Below are positions 35,196 through 46,500 of a stretch of DNA of 64,000 bases, piece by piece. Origin of the DNA: Polytrichum commune (Eukaryota > Streptophyta > Polytrichopsida > Polytrichales > Polytrichaceae). The notes beneath the pieces were generated by a model. The model saw nothing but the letters and a program-made list of their open reading frames with translations. It was not told where the DNA came from and did not search any database. The stretch is taken from NCBI GenBank assembly GCA_950295325.1, contig OX485807.1, positions 43,678,440 to 43,742,439 of the forward strand, read 5' to 3'. A program made the translations under genes and the position numbers. How positions within the stretch are numbered: position 1 is the first letter of the stretch; every line of letters begins with the position of its first letter.

Positions 35196-35754
35196 TAATA
35201 TGTTAGGGTTGTTGCCTTTCATAGAGTTTCATCTAGCATATTTTGTCTGAATAAAGCCTAAAAGATGAAATGTTTCCCTCTCTCACTTGTATGTAGCAAT
35301 TGGGCTAAGAAACAAAGATATTTCAACCACAAATCTTGATCTTTAGGTGTGGTGTAGCCACATTTTAGTAAAAGTGTGTTCTTTACTCATATCATTTGGT
35401 GTAGATTGGCTAGAGGTGATAGGTTCCTTATTGCCAATTTAAAACATCCACTACCCCATCTCACTAAGGCATGCACATTCAAAATAGTTGGGAATGCACA
35501 TTGTTGAAATAATTTCTCGGTACATTATGTTGACCTTCACATCCAATATCCCAAACAATTCCTAGCATATATGGTCCAATGGGCTTTGCGTGGGAGAGGC
35601 AAAAGAGGTGCTATGATAGAAAAAGGCAAGGGCCCATGACACAATAATGTTGTCATAGTAACTTTTGAATGAAATTATTTATGGGGAAGAGAAGATGAAG
35701 AGATGAGAATGGTCAAACTTGAATTTTTAAAAAATTGTCCTTGTTAGGCATACA

Positions 35755-35966
35755 TTAAACAAATCAACACATTCACTTTTTGTTGCATGGCCATCCTTCC
35801 TCTTGGTCCACATTCGGTATACACCTAGTGAGGGACCCCGAAGGCTTCGTAAATTGATTTTTTTAAGAAATTGGACCATGGAAGTTGGACCGTCAAGTCA
35901 GAATATGGGAAAAACCCATCTTCCATGGTCCGACTTCATGGTCCATGGTGTAAACTGGCCCTTGGG
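35755..35966 (-). repeat. Inverted copy of the Harbinger element's left end
   Basis: Words such as cctcttggtccacattcggt, acacctagtgaggg and ggtccatggtgtaaac match, in reverse complement, the stretch at about 36406-36600. The two arms of about 200 bp are separated by a 440-bp spacer that contains a minus copy of repeat R. Confidence 0.7.
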
Positions 35967-35989
35967 TTTCTTAAGTGGGAGCCCAATAT

Positions 35990-36215
35990 GGAATTGAAAC
36001 TACATCACAATTAGCACCGTTGTCTAGGGAGAACTACCAATTGGTTACAGATGAACCGGTTGAAGTTGGAGACTTCAGGAGAATGACCGATCATTTTAGA
36101 GGAATCTATAGAATATACCTCAAACGAATAAAGCAAAACCGGAAGATGTCAACATGTAACCGGCTGTATTTAGAATCACTAGGATCTTGACCGACTATGC
36201 CCACAAACTTCCCGG
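35990..36215 (-). repeat. Dispersed repeat R, minus-strand copy without the MITE
   Basis: Reverse complement matches the R copy at 27340-27860 closely (gggcatagtcggtcaagatc, ccggttacatgttgacatct) and reads straight through the TA site that holds the nested MITE there, so it serves as the empty site. Confidence 0.7.
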
Positions 36216-36910
36216 GCACTGATCATGATTCACTACACGATCATAGACAGTCGTCAGTAATGAAGTGGAAATGTTTGTAAGATTTTCCGCAGTTTGTATT
36301 GCTTTGATTGTTGGAACAATGCAATTGGTACACTACACACGCACACAAAAAAAGGACCGGAGACCAACCCTTGACACAAGGCTCCATCATCTCAGGCAAA
36401 CCTAAGGGGCGGTTTACACCATAGACCATGAACTCATCCCACGGAAGATGCCTTATTCCGCAGTACGAGTTCATGGTCCGAGTTCTTAAAAATTTGATTT
36501 ACAAAGCCGTTGGGCCCCTCACTAGGTGTAAACCGAATGTGGACCAAGAGGAATGACCATGCGGCAAGAAGTGGATGTGCTGATTTTTTTAATATAAGCC
36601 CAAAAAGGGCAGTTTAGGGAAAAAAATGAAGTTTGACCATTTTGTTGACTTAAGTTTGCCTTCACTTATTTTGTCACTTAGTTTTTTCTTCTTTTCGCCT
36701 TAAAATTCAGCAAGTATTGTCGAAATGGGAGAGAGGATGAGGAAACTAGTCGTGCTACTAGGATTGTACATATTTTTGTACATGCCATTAATGAATGTTG
36801 TGGGCATTCAAACACTGATTTTGCAAGGAGAATGGGAAAAATTTGCAATTTTGAGCGTGGTTTACGAAAGCATTGGACATAGAGAGAGGAACATATGGAG
36901 TTAAGAGAGG

Positions 36911-38050
36911 ATGTTAGGTTTTGTGGACCAGTTGCTATTGAGTTCGTGGACGGAGAAAGAATTTAGAAAGCGAACGCGAGTGACATATACGACATTTAGG
37001 TTTTTGTGTGAGAGGTTGGGTCCGTATTTAAAGAAAGAAGATATTTGTTTTAGGGTTACGGTGCCGGTGCAAGAGAGAATAGCGATGTCATTGCATCGGT
37101 TGGATAGTGGTAATGAATTGCAAACCATAGGTGATTTGTATGGAGTACATAAAAACACATTGTCCATAATAGTGAGAGAATTTTGCAGAGCCATGAGAAA
37201 ATATCTTCAACCAATTTTCGTGCAAACTCCAAGTGAATTGCAGTTTAGGGTTTTAGCTTCGAAGTTCGAACAGTTGCACGGAATACCTTACATCATAGGT
37301 GCGATAGATGGATCACATATTCATATTTTAGCTTCTATAATCGGCGGAGAAAATTATTATTGGAGGAAATCATTTCATTCAGCGATTTTGCAAGAAATTG
37401 TTGGACTAAATTGCATGTTTTGGGATTATGAAGTTGGATGGGCAAGTAATTTTCACGATTGGGCAGTATTTCAAGTGACAAAAATTAGACGTACTTGCAT
37501 TGAGGATAAATTCCAGCCATACAAGTTGATAGAAGATGCTGCATATCTGGTAAGGCCTTGGATGTATTATCCATTCAAGGGTGGAAAAACAACGCTATCT
37601 AGGAAAGAGACAAATTGCAATTTCATACAATCTTCGATGAGGATATGTGTAGAGAGAACGTTCAGGATTTTGAAAGGCAGATGGAGGTTGATAATGAAAC
37701 GACATGATGTACCTTTGAGGAATATGCCTGATATTGTAGCAGCTTATATAGTATTGCACAATATATGCATTGTCAATAAAGAAGGTATAGAAGAATAATG
37801 AATTATTGAAGCAGATAGTAAATTAGCTAGAAGAATTATCTAGGGTGAAGTAAGTGAAGGCAGTGAATTACGAGGAGAAAGAGCTGGAATTGCAGAAGTG
37901 CGAAGAAGGATTCTAGCTAAGGAAGATATGCCAATTGCAAACGAAGAAAATGATGCAGAGATAGATTTATTTTTGTTGAGAGAAATTGAGAAGGCCAATA
38001 ATCTTCTACGGGAAGCTATAACGATGCACGAAACATTGGCAAAAAATTTG
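36911..38050 (+). pseudogene. PIF/Harbinger DDE transposase, intact catalytic core, broken C-terminus
   Basis: The frame is open from the ATG at 36911 to 37795. It contains the family's hallmarks in order: FLCERLGPYL and VPVQERIAMSLHRL near the N-terminus, then IIGAIDGSHI (Asp133), FHDWAVF (Asp183) and RICVERTFRILKGRW (Glu248), which form a plausible DDE triad, ending in YIVLHNICIVNKEGIEE. A TAA and TGA at 37796-37801 stop it, but the same frame continues after another TAG at 37841 with GERAGIAEVRRRILAKEDMP up to 38050, as full-length relatives do. So about 80 C-terminal residues are cut off by point mutations. The enzyme would excise and insert the element at TWA targets. Confidence 0.85.
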
Positions 38051-38122
38051 TAGCAATACAAACTACGCAAAAAATCTAGTATTATAGAAATTTTATAGTG
38101 ATAGTGATTTAATGGATTAAAG

Positions 38123-38600
38123 CTAGAATTTAACTATAAGAGCAGCAAAATTCTTGTCCATATTCTTGAAGATAGCATTAGATTTTTGGAATGATGCAAG
38201 AAATGCCCATGAATTTCCTATAACCTGATCTAGAAGAGTTTCAATCTTCTCTTGTAACTTCTATTTCTTCTCTTGTGTTGGCAGTGCAGAAGTTGTTGTT
38301 TGAGACGGTGTAGGGGTAGAAGGAATAACATCTTCTGTCTAAGATTCTGTGACACTAGCAGAAATCTCATTGTGAACACTCGACCTACTACCATGTCATT
38401 GATCCATCTTAGTAAACCACTTGCATTCTTGTTTTCTATCACTACCTGAAATTTTATTTTCTCTCTTATCAGTTCTGTATTCATTTAAGACAGTTTTGTA
38501 TTTTTTTTACATGATAATCATGATCAATTGAATCCTTTAATTGCAGCGACCATTCGAATCTATAATTTGATCTAGAAGTTGGCACCTACAAACAACAGAA
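38123..38600 (-). pseudogene. Myb/SANT-like partner protein of the Harbinger element, decayed
   Basis: On the minus strand, a readable but interrupted frame gives EYRTDKRENKISGSDRKQEC, then WFTKMDQ, a stop, HGSRS, a Ser/Thr/Pro linker ending SALPTQEKK, a stop, and KLQEKIETLLDQVIGNSWAF up to a TAG at 38123. This is the layout of the Myb/SANT-like DNA-binding proteins that Harbinger elements encode beside the transposase. At least two in-frame stops show it is dead. The start is not preserved. Confidence 0.55.
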
Positions 38601-39248
38601 AAACACATTAAAATTGTGAAATAAAAGCTAAACAATGTTGAAATTGACGATGTAAGAAAAAAATCAGCATAAGAGACGTGTAGTATAAGGACATATGCTA
38701 TCTATGAAGACATTGAAATAGAGAGAATGACGTAGTGATAAGGAGAAACAACGAGAGAAGATTAGAAAAGAAGAGATGTGAATTCCATTCTTGACATCGG
38801 CATATTTTTACTAAACATAGTAACGAAACTCGAAGCCCCCGCCGGCCTATAGAGGAAGGGGGGACATATGGCTAAGGCGAAGGCCTTCTACGGCCTCATC
38901 ATATGGCCAACATCAAAGGTCAACATCTTTTACCAAACATTTTAAAAAATTACATTTTATAATTTATAAAATATTTTCAAATTAAACATTACAAAATATA
39001 TTGAAAAAATCCAAAAACAAATTACCTTGTTTGTTTGCTGTTTTTGTGAATTCTTTGTCCATTTTCCACGAATTGCTATTAGATGATGCACTTCGAAATC
39101 CTTTTATTTGATTATGGTCATTTCTTCTTCTTCTTCTTCCTCTTCTTCCGATTCGCCAATTTCAATAATATTCTTCTTGTCGCATATTCTTCATTTTGTT
39201 CGTTGCTTCTTTTGTGACATGCCCCCTCTTTTTTCCTGCTAGTTGGCT

Positions 39249-39744
39249 TTCAGGGAGTGCACTATTCATTAAAACCAAGCATCACGTGCGTGTATGTCCC
39301 TTATTAAAGTATCCCTGTATACATTTTATTTTTGCTAAAATCAAGCAATATACTTACAAATCTCATTGCTTCAAAATACATTTTCATACGTACACAAGGG
39401 TCCAAAAACAAATACAAAAATTGTATATAACATGTGTACAAATGTTTGGAAATGCAAAAATATGGCCCTATTATATGTATAATATCAAATCATGGATTTT
39501 TAGTTATAAAGTCGTTACTTAGTGGATGAAAAAACACATGATTCTTGGTCCATGTCTGACTTGAACGCGTAAACGCATAAACGCATACTTTACATATATT
39601 TTTCTATAGCCTCATGTATATCTACTTCTTGCTTAATAGCAATATGTCTCTTGTACGTACATTTTGTACATGCTTGTTTTAAATAATACCCCTTTTGTGC
39701 ACCCACGTGTATAAATACAGTACTTGAACAGTGCACTCCCTGGA
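39249..39744 (+). mobile_element. hAT-like MITE, 496 bp, nested in the Harbinger element
   Basis: Inverted ends TTCAGGGAGTGCACTATTCA (left) and, reverse complemented, TCCAGGGAGTGCACTGTTCA (right). The 8-bp direct repeat AGTTGGCT flanks it at 39241-39248 and 39745-39752, the duplication length typical of hAT elements. No ORF is supported. Confidence 0.75.
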
Positions 39745-40534
39745 AGTTGGCTCTTCGCTGCTCCTACGGTTTCTTCTTTTTCTTCAAACATTTTTGCTGT
39801 AACATATGAATGATGACTATCTAATTGTCCTCCTTGGCTGTAATTTGTCATTGACAAAAGTGGAGGAGGATGAAATGCATTAAAAGTACTGAGGAGCAAA
39901 TTCAAACCTTGCAACATTTAGAAAATTGAATTTTGATTCTCTCTGAAATTTGGAATTGGCACTCGTTGCATCCACTCTGAATTTTGTGACCACTCTCATT
40001 GTGACTCTCTACATGGTTCCTCGTCAACAAAATATCCTTCCATTTTTGCGAAAAAAAAACTCACTCTATCATTCTATTAAAACTATGCTGCAAGAAAAAG
40101 AAATGATAAATCCTTCTTAAAACGGCATTTTCACTGTGCCTTGAAATTAAATCGTTAGTATGTTTTAATAGTAACATGCAGCGACTTCTGTGAGGCAAAT
40201 AATAATAATAATAATATTTTTTTTTTTGGCATTTTTCTACCATGGGCCCCTGGCTGTTTTTTCCAGACCACCTCTTTTGCCCCTCTCAACGGAAAAGCCG
40301 TTGGACCATGTCAGTGGATAGAATAGGGCTTAAATATTGTTTTTTTGGGGACCTCAATATCTATGGGCTCTCTGACATTTTTTGCTTGGTGTAAACCGAA
40401 CTGCTCCCAGGACAAGTTCAACATCCAATCACAAGCTTCGGATGGCCGTGGGACAAGTTCATGGTCCATGGTGTAAACCGCCCAAGTTAAGGACTCAACA
40501 TCTTTTAGCTTGGCCCACCTCATTGTTTGGGGAG

Positions 40535-40725
40535 ATTTTTGGGCATAATCAGTCGAGCTTCTAGTGCTCCCAAGTCTAACCGGTTACATGTTGACATCTT
40601 TGAGTTTCTTTGTTTTATTGTTTTGAGGCATATTCTATTGATTTCTCTGAAATGATTGGTAATTTTTTTGAAGTCTTGAATTTTAACTGGTTCATTTGTA
40701 ACTAGGAGTCGGTTCTCCCTGTTCA
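40535..40725 (+). repeat. Dispersed repeat R, plus-strand copy
   Basis: Reads gggcataatcagtcgagctt, ccggttacatgttgacatct and gaagtcttgaattttaactgg, matching the other R copies. It follows the right end of the Harbinger element. Confidence 0.7.
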
Positions 40726-40829
40726 TTGTTGGCCCACCAAACTTGTAGGCTTGAGCTCAAACTCAAATTGTGTGTGGCAAGAGCATGATAGAGGTTTGAA
40801 AAATGGAGCTCTGCAATCAAAGAAGAGGG

Positions 40830-41050
40830 AGATCCAATCACTACAGTAGTTAAAGATGAACTGGTTGAGTTTGAGAAATAACTGGATCAAGTTCAAGAAT
40901 CTAAGAAAGTTACCAACCAGTTAAGAGAAATTTATAATATCTACCAAGTCAATTAATGAAGGAAAAGTGAAAGATGTCAATATGTAACCGGTGGAACTTG
41001 GAAACTCCAGGATCTCGACCGATTATGCCCAGAAATCTCCTTAAACATGG
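40830..41050 (-). repeat. Dispersed repeat R, second minus-strand copy
   Basis: Reverse complement reads gggcataatcggtcgagatc and ccaccggttacatattgaca, the R core. With the copy at 40535-40725 it makes an inverted pair about 100 bp apart, which could fold back. Confidence 0.65.
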
Positions 41051-41640
41051 ACACTGTCCTCAACCAAAATCAAGTCAAGCCAAGCCAAGTCAAGTCAATC
41101 CTCCTCTGCCTCCATCGATCCCCCAAAAGCGACACTCAAACACACAATTTCCTACCTTTTGACTTTCCCAAATGGTCCACACTCACCATCGGTCAAATGT
41201 GAAACAAAATATTCACATCTAACTTACAATTCAGTTTCCATGGAAATGCGAGAATGAAATGCTGACCACCTTCTCTGAGTAGGTCTTGTAATTTTAGGGA
41301 TTCATAACATGAACCTTCAGCTTTCTGCTTTGTATCATAGAAGTTGATGACATCATGCAACTAAACCCACAAGTAGACCAAAAAAAATTCAAACTTCAAT
41401 CCAACAGTCTCTGCTGGGCGTCCAGTAAACCTCTTCTCAAATCTAAGAAATCATGTAGAAACAGTGGCAAATCTACGTCCCGCCAGTAATTGGGGTCGAT
41501 TTTCTGTCTTGCCAACTCCGAGGAAAGATAAAGTGGATATTTGGCGCTGCCATTTCATGATTTTGTTGCTGCTCTCAAGTGGGCAGCAAGGGTAGTGGGA
41601 ATGTTGGCAGCGTGAAGGCGAGATCTGTGTTTCTGTAAGT
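41051..41640. other. Intergenic, no gene seen
   Basis: Only short ORFs. A small (CAAGT/CAAGC)n run lies at about 41070-41098. Confidence 0.45.
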
Positions 41641-42440
41641 AATCGATCCTTAAATCGCAGCATAACATTGTAACTTGCTATTAACTTAGGTAAGGAGTTG
41701 GGCATGCTGATCATATGCCTCTAGGAGAGTTTTGGTGAGTGGAGTTTTGGTACTCGTGAGGATTGTGCTGTTGGTTCAAGCCTGTTTTAGTGATTTATCT
41801 TGCGATATGCTGGGAAGCATAGTGACATGACACAGAGAAAGGCAAGAAATGTGCTTTGTAAGTTATCCTGAATTGCAACAGAACATAACATTACTCAGCG
41901 TGCAGCTCTTGTTCCGTGGGCCTCAGAATAAAACGGTGGGATGCTCGAATAGCTGCGCAGGATACTTAGATTCAGACTAAACTCCCAGCATCCCACTGTT
42001 ATGTTCTGAGGGCCTACGTCTCTGAGTAATGTTATGAACATTGTAATTGCCAATAGGTTAGGAGCTGCTGCGAATTTTGGTCATATGCCTCTGGGAGAGA
42101 TTTGCTGCTTGGAGTTCTGGAACCGGGAGGTTTGTGCTGTTGGGTTAGCCCTGTTTTAGTGATTTCTCTTGGGAACGTGCTGGGAAGCATGGTGACATGA
42201 CACAAAGGAATGCGAGAAATGTGATCTGTTATCGATCCTGAATTGCAACAGAGCCTTGTAATTGCCAGTAGGTGAGGAGCTGCTGAGGATTTTGATCATA
42301 TGCCTCTGGAATAGATTTGGTGAGTGGAGATTTGGTGCCGTGAGGTCTGTCCTGTTCGATCCTGATTTCGTAATTGTTGAAACGATGGATGGTGGACAGG
42401 GGAAAGGCGAGAACCTAATTTTATTTATTTATTTAAGAAA
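41641..42440 (+). repeat. Three-copy tandem repeat of about 219 bp upstream of the acyl-activating enzyme gene
   Basis: Units begin near 41641, 41861 and 42231 with atcgatcctgaattgcaaca-like words and each contains catatgcctctggrag and (first two) ctgggaagcatrgtgacatg. The second unit is longer by about 152 bp, which is exactly the fold-back element at 41885-42036. Confidence 0.75.
41885..42036. mobile_element. Fold-back MITE, second copy of the 25735 family
   Basis: Arms ataacattactcag and ctgagtaatgttat, plus gtgggcctcagaat with gttctgagggcc and gggatgc with gcatccc. The loop agattcagactaaa resembles that of the copy at 25735-25910. It interrupts the second unit of the 219-bp tandem array, so it inserted after that duplication. 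Confidence 0.7.
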
Positions 42441-42668
42441 AAAAAAAGGTTTCGAATCGGAGTAGGATGTGCATCAGGTGGCATAAGGCGAGGTGCTGGG
42501 ATGTTGGTATATATTAGCGCCTGGTAAGATTTATATAATGAGTTCCTGTTGTGTCACGTGTTCTTCGGCGTCTCGGTTTTTATGTTTTAGCGTTTAAATG
42601 TTCCTCTGGGAAACTTGTGGAATGTGGTTGCCTTGAGGTTTGTGCTGTTGGGTCATCCCATTTCGTGG

Positions 42669-43190
42669 GAAATGAATTAGGTGCCATGAGGGTAAGAAAG
42701 CTGGAAATGTTGATGATGTGAGGTTTTGGGGAAGGTATGGTACACGGATTTTTTCGCCCCAAGGTTTCTCGTGTTCGGTCAAATCCAGTGTCAGTGATTG
42801 TGCGGGTGGCGTGATGGAGCATTCTTGGAGTTGGTAATGGGTTTTGGATTTGGTGGAAAGTTTGCCAGAATATGATCCTTTCATGTGTCAGTGGAGGGTT
42901 TAACTTGCTCAGATGTTTGCCTTGTCTTGACATCCGTCTCCGATGACTACTTTGTTGCTTCAAAATCCTAGGCAGGGCCAGCAATGTCAGCATTGGAGTT
43001 GAATTGAAATGAATTAAGTGCCATTAGGGTGAGAAGCTGGGAATGTTGTTGATGTGGGGTTCTTGGAAAGGTGTCGTACGTGGTTTTGTCGCCTCAAGGT
43101 TTCTTGTGTTGGGTCATGTTTGCCTCGTCTTGACATCTGTCTCGAATGACTCCTTTGTTGCTTTGAAGATCTTGCCAAGGCCAGCATTAT
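42669..43190 (+). repeat. Two-copy tandem repeat of about 337 bp in the 5' flank of the acyl-activating enzyme gene
   Basis: Units begin gaaatgaatt at 42669 and 43006 and share gccatgagggtaagaaagct-like, gttgatgatgtgaggtt-like and tttgccttgtcttgacatcc-like words. The second unit lacks an internal stretch of roughly 100 bp. The array ends about 330 bp before the start codon, so it covers the likely promoter or leader. Confidence 0.7.
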
Positions 43191-43522
43191 CCAGATTCCG
43201 TTTTCATGTTATGTGGTAGTAGTAGACAATTGTATTTGTTCAGGCAACACAAGTGTTTTTTCCATCTGAATATTATTGGAGATTTTCCTCAGTCTTCCTC
43301 ATGGTAACCTCAGAACCAGTTGGGAGATGTGGGCTTATATCCATGTCCTTTGCGTCAACAATCTCACACGGGTGCTTTTTTTAAAAATTAAATAAAAATT
43401 AATCAATTAAGTAATTTTTAGTGTGTGCTACAGAACGGAGTTATTTGAAGCTGTAGGTTTTGTTGAATGCACGGCAAGGAGAAATATAGCTTGCGATTAG
43501 GAGGAGCAAGGAGGTGGGAATC
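43191..43522 (+). promoter_or_regulatory. Proximal upstream region of the acyl-activating enzyme gene
   Basis: An AT-rich stretch at 43380-43413 (ttaaaaattaaataaaaatt) could hold a TATA-type element about 110-140 bp before the ATG at 43523. No other motif can be supported. Confidence 0.35.
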
Positions 43523-46500
43523 ATGGATTCAGAATTGAGCATCGAGTTTGTGAAAGAAGACGACATTGTGAACGCAGGTCTGGCACAGCCAGATGCTCGT
43601 CTCTTCTATGACCAGCTGCGAATTATAATTGCCGAGACGGGCCATTCGCCACCCCAAACATGGCAGAAAATATCGCAGGAGCTTCTGCGACCCGAACACC
43701 CATACCACTTGCATCAACTTATGTACTATTCGACATACCGAACTTGGGATATTGCTACACAAGGTCCTCCACTTGCATGGATACCCACTCCGTAAGTAAT
43801 CTTTCCTTCTCTAGACTCAAGATAAATGTCATTGCCATTGTCATCTGTGTATCTTTGCAAGAATATAACCATAACTTTATATTAGCCCCTTATATTGTGT
43901 AGAAGGGCTCACATGAACAGGCTGGTAATGAAATAGCATATGTTTGAGAGCCCGGTAGCATATGTCTTTATACTACACTTAGAAGGCCCGTGACCACACA
44001 AAATTCAATTTCAATTGTCCATGGTGCCTTGTGGTTGAGTTTCAAGGGCCCTCACAGTTTCATGATCACAGCCCTTGGCCATAGTGTAAAGTGGTCTCCA
44101 ACCTCCCATAGCCGTCCATTGACATAAATGCTATTGCTATTGTCATGTGTGCTCCTTTTATGATTTTCGACCTCTGTAATGCTGTCCAATGAGTTGGATT
44201 CTTGTGACATTAGCAAATACAGAGCATCTCGTATCTTAGCCTCAAATGTTCATTTTGCATAAAGCAGAATTGAGGAACCCGTGCAACTGAAAACTTACTT
44301 TGGGCCTAGCTGAAATTTTACCTCGTCTTATCAATGTTGCAGTCCTATCCTGAAGCTCAAACATTCCTTAAGGGCATATTTTAGGCCCAAAATGGACTGT
44401 GTCCACTTTCAATGGAATTCTGTCACCTATATCTTTTATTCAAACCATGACGCAGGGAAATTGCAAGTCAAACAAATTGCGGGTGGTTAATGGAAAGAAG
44501 GGGTTACGAGCTCCTTGGACAGAAGTATCGTGACCCAATACAAAGCTTCTCAGACTTTCAGCGCTTCTCTGTGGAATATCGTGAGGTATGTTTATTTTGC
44601 ACCACACAGTTAGGTTGCCATGGAGAGGAACACAAATTTGCAATGATGTTGGTTGGTATCTAATAATAATACCATGTACAGAAGAAGCTGATGAATTCCA
44701 ATGGGATTTCCATACAGAAATATATTTCAATTGTCTTGAACGAGATGGGCGTGGTCTTCAACCAACAACCTCATTGTATCTTGGACACGAGTGACAACAA
44801 TTTACCAGGAGGGCAGTGGCTTCCAGGAGCTGTTTTTAATGTGGCTGAGTGTTTACTTGCTGCAAAACCTGGAAGACCGGACTCTAGCACTGCTATTGTA
44901 TATCGCAATGAGGGGGAGGATGACTTACCTGTGAGAAAAGTGACTTTGGGGCAACTTCGAGCTAATGTCAGGCAAGACCTAAGCCTCCCTTCAAGAGAGT
45001 TATCCTTTAACTCAATTGTACTTTCCGTTGGGAGTTGGTTCACTATGACATTTCATACATACTATAGTATGTATGGAATATAAATAACTTCTTTTTCAAT
45101 TGTGGTGAATGCTCAGAGGTAGTGTTTGCATTTAAATGTATAGCAACCTATTTCAGTGCATTGAGGGCCAAGCTCATTTTAAGCACCAACTTGGCATGCC
45201 AAAATGAGTTGGACCTTTAATGAAGTGATGCAGAATGTTCTTTGTTCAAACCTCTACACCACCTCGAAGTATGCACTGAAAACTTATCGAATATGGAAGG
45301 TGTTGTATGCAAAACAACAAACTCCCACTTGAGTTGGAGGAGAACTCTAATGTCAGTGTTATTTCTGCTACGTTCATCATTATGAGACACTAAATTTTCA
45401 TATTTGCCATTGAGAATGGAAAAAATCATCCTGAAACTGGGCATATGGCAGCATTCTTGAACTGTGATGTGAAGAGGAGACTAATATTTTGGGTTGAAAT
45501 TTCTTGTGGTGGGGCAGCCGGGTTACAAATGCTCTTGATGCACTTGGATTCCAGAAAGGGGATGCTATTGCTGTTGATATGCCAATGAATCTATATGCGG
45601 TCACTGCATATCTGGCTATTGTTTTAGGAGGTTACATTGTCGTCTCCATCGCTGATAGCTTTGTTGCAAGTGAGATTGAAGTTCGTCTTCAAGTTGCCAA
45701 AGCCAAGGCTATCTTCACACAGGTCAGATTCCAAGGACAAGAACAGAAGTTTTCCTAGTTTTACAGCTTGTTTCCCAAGGAATGAGTTTATACTGACTAG
45801 GTATGTGGTGGGTAATGTAACTTCCCAGGACGTCATATGCAGAGGAGGCAAGACTCTCCCTCTCTACAGGTTCGGTCAATTTTTTTATTACAGAATTTCT
45901 GACAACTTCATGATATGTGACCTAAGAAGTTTGTGCCACTTTCAGTTTTCTGTGGCTACAATTTGACTTTGTGCAAGTCATATTGTTGCAAAAATCTAAG
46001 ATAGATTGTGCAGCCGGGTGGTCCAGGCCCAAGCACCGAGAGCAATCATTATCCCTGCAAATGGAAAATTGTCGAGCTTAAAGCTTAGGGAAGGAGACAT
46101 GTTATGGGATGATCTTCTGGCACAAGCAAATCATCTGAGCAGGTCAGTTGTCACGAAAATCATCTAAGTAAGAATCACTCTTGCTTCATTTTGTGGAATA
46201 TAGATGCTTCTAATAGAAAGAGAAATTGAGAACTGGATGGATTACTAATAGTGCATTTCATGGCCATGCTAGTAATTTGTTGAAAGATCATGGGCATAGT
46301 GAAAAATCGTCATGATGCCTATGCATAAAAAGCTAGGCACAGGCTAATGGAGTGAATGTGGAGGCATTTGACTTTGGTCAAGAGACAGTTAAATAAAAAC
46401 AAGCTCTTTGTCGAACTTTTGAGAGCACCACTTTGGACAAAGTCAAAATGCGTCCCCTTTATTTCACCAAAATTGGGATTTCCGACATCACTTGAATGCT

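Larger units (their letters stand above)
33268..35754. other. AT-rich intergenic with simple and tandem repeats
   Basis: No gene was recognised. It holds a (TTTTTTTAA)n run at about 33972-34015 and the two short tandem duplications listed separately. Several short ORFs have no domain. Confidence 0.5.
36406..40483 (+). mobile_element. PIF/Harbinger transposon, about 4.1 kb, decayed
   Basis: The left end reads GGGGCGGTTTACACCATAGA. The reverse complement of the right end reads GGGCGGTTTACACCATGGAC, and the following ~15 bp (CATGAACT..TCCCACGG) also match. The interior carries a DDE transposase on the plus strand and a decayed Myb/SANT-like frame on the minus strand, the two-gene layout of this superfamily. 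TAA flanks the left end; the right flank is AAG, so the target duplication is not clean. A smaller hAT-like MITE sits inside (39249-39744). The right boundary could belong to a separate short copy, because another GGTGTAAACCG lies at about 40390. Confidence 0.65.

Noticed and set aside
44972-45083. Exon 3 of the acyl-activating enzyme extended to the GTATGT near 45067
   Set aside because: It would add about 30 residues absent from the family and break the phase with exon 4, whereas the GC donor at 44972 joins exactly.
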